A stretch of DNA of 50,439 bases from Candidatus Gastranaerophilales bacterium. Lineage in GTDB: Bacteria; Cyanobacteriota; Vampirovibrionia; Gastranaerophilales; Gastranaerophilaceae. The stretch spans positions 1-50,439 of the forward strand of contig CAJUPC010000015.1 in the NCBI GenBank assembly GCA_910588555.1, given 5' to 3'. A program made the position numbers and the translations under genes. The notes beneath the pieces are model-generated. The model did not search any database, was not told the DNA's origin, and saw only the letters and a program-made list of their open reading frames with translations. Shown in pieces: positions 49,640-50,439 of this stretch; within the stretch, counting starts at the first letter, position 1; every line of letters begins with the position of its first letter.

Positions 49640-50439
49640 CTTTTCTTCCTTTTTGCTAGCATAATATTTTTGATATCAGGATAATGTTGGAATATTGCAG
49701 AGAGCTGCCTATCATTACCACCCTTTGAGTTCGTATGATAAAGAGTAGTTCCTGATGATATACCATATTCTCTTTTTGGATTTATATACAATAGTTCAAC
49801 AATATTGTTTTCAACAATCTTCATATCAGTGTTATTTAACACAGCCATTGCCCAAATCCATAAATCATCTCCTTTTGGCGCAAGTGTCAAAAATAAATTT
49901 TCATTTGTAATGTCTTTATGGAATAAGTTTCGTCCGGGGTGAGGTAATAATATTCCCGGTCCGCTTGTTGCTAAATAAATTTCATTGTCGACTTGTTCTT
50001 TTATGCATTTTTCCCAGTTTTCGTATGGTAAAATTTCATCATTGTCGCTAAAACGAACTTTATGAGCTCTGTGACAATGTATCATATCGGGATTTTTTAA
50101 ATACGATTTATAAAGTAATTCCAGCCAGTCTTTTTGATAGTATAAATCATCATCAGCCAAAACAATAATGTCATCAGGAAATTCTAAAATAGTTGGAATG
50201 ATTTTTTTATATGATTTTATATCTTTGGTACAAAATTTAATGCTCAAACCATATTTTTGTAATCCTGTCAAAGATTTTGGCAAGTCATCTGTTTTGTTTT
50301 TAAATTCTTCTTCAGATAGCCACAAAATTATTTCATCAGGTTTTATGCTTTGATGTAACAATGTGTTTATCGTTAAATGGACTTCCTTAATTCTTTCTTT
50401 ATAAGTTGTTAGTGATATCACAATTTTTTTGTCACGTTT
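49621..50439 (-). CDS. Glycosyltransferase of the GT2-like ISLTTYxxR type, 5' end cut by window edge
   Basis: The frame stays open to the right edge: residues KRDKKIV precede the GTG at 50421, and VISLTTYKERIKEVHLTINT is a family N-terminus, so the true start is probably just beyond the window. Visible are LLHQSIKPDEIILWLSEEEF, the DxD-type LADDDLYYQKDWLELLY and SGPGILLPHPG. Proteins of this type sit in capsule, O-antigen or similar surface-glycan clusters. A larger cluster probably continues to the right. Confidence 0.8.
   Translation of the reverse strand, partial: KRDKKIVISLTTYKERIKEVHLTINTLLHQSIKPDEIILWLSEEEFKNKTDDLPKSLTGLQKYGLSIKFCTKDIKSYKKIIPTILEFPDDIIVLADDDLYYQKDWLELLYKSYLKNPDMIHCHRAHKVRFSDNDEILPYENWEKCIKEQVDNEIYLATSGPGILLPHPGRNLFHKDITNENLFLTLAPKGDDLWIWAMAVLNNTDMKIVENNIVELLYINPKREYGISSGTTLYHTNSKGGNDRQLSAIFQHYPDIKNIMLAKRKKRCQKSA

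Overview
The window looks like chromosomal DNA from a low-GC, diderm, anaerobic gut bacterium. My best guess is the non-photosynthetic cyanobacterial sister lineage Melainabacteria/Gastranaerophilales. This is inferred from the combination of LL-diaminopimelate aminotransferase (DapL), a GatD-like amidotransferase, ClpB next to ClpC, outer-membrane proteins (a TolC-type factor and an autotransporter), and pilin-like proteins with an FTLAE...LITL start and a D-x-NG-x-x-GPN motif. No rRNA is present, so the assignment is not proven.

Layout. 0-1 kb: a cut-off tyrosine integrase facing the 3' end of tRNA-Glu, probably the edge of an integrated element. 1-12.3 kb: housekeeping genes leuS, murC-murB-ddl-ftsQ (wall and division cluster), nadE, tatD, a gatD-like gene with a GtrA-type membrane protein, and a DUF2229 protein. 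12.4-22 kb: clpB, pilin-like gene 1, clpC, a TPR protein, pth, a two-part HTH protein, pilin-like gene 2 and tRNA-Lys. 22-32 kb: a DUF3137-like membrane protein, a glycogen-synthase-like enzyme, a nucleoside-transporter-family protein, and a MarR/EmrAB/outer-membrane-factor efflux locus built around a 24-bp palindrome. 32-39.7 kb: a secreted protein, a radical SAM gene with an in-frame TGA, a pilin/YadA-head/S74 fusion, a WG-repeat protein, an AsmA-like protein and an SGNH esterase. 39.8-44.4 kb: a DXS-like enzyme behind a MerR-type promoter, a MerR regulator, ilvE-type and dapL aminotransferases. 44.4-50.4 kb: a Pmp-like autotransporter behind a palindromic operator/promoter and two glycosyltransferases.

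The most striking signal is a set of long G/C homopolymers just after the start codons of all three prepilin-like genes (10, 10 and 13 bases), and one more of 10 near the start of the glycogen-synthase-like gene. In each pilin gene the tract puts the strong ribosome-binding site and ATG out of frame with the prepilin signal by exactly one base, so all three read as OFF here. Eleven bases would put all three ON. The tracts share a flanking motif, GAGCTGYGATTGC(n), which lies in one orientation relative to the reading frame in genes 1 and 2 and in the opposite orientation in gene 3. Genes 1 and 2 also share a nearly identical stretch of about 200 bp covering promoter, leader and signal. This looks like a phase-variable surface-fibre system. 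Its most unusual member joins a type IV prepilin signal to a YadA-like trimeric head and a self-cleaving phage tail-spike chaperone (Peptidase S74). Homopolymer length errors in assembly are the main alternative.

A second pattern is leaderless transcription: five single genes or operon heads (WG, AsmA-like, SGNH, secreted protein, radical SAM) have a -10 box exactly 6 nt before the ATG and no evident Shine-Dalgarno sequence, and a sixth (gatD-like) has a 9-nt gap.
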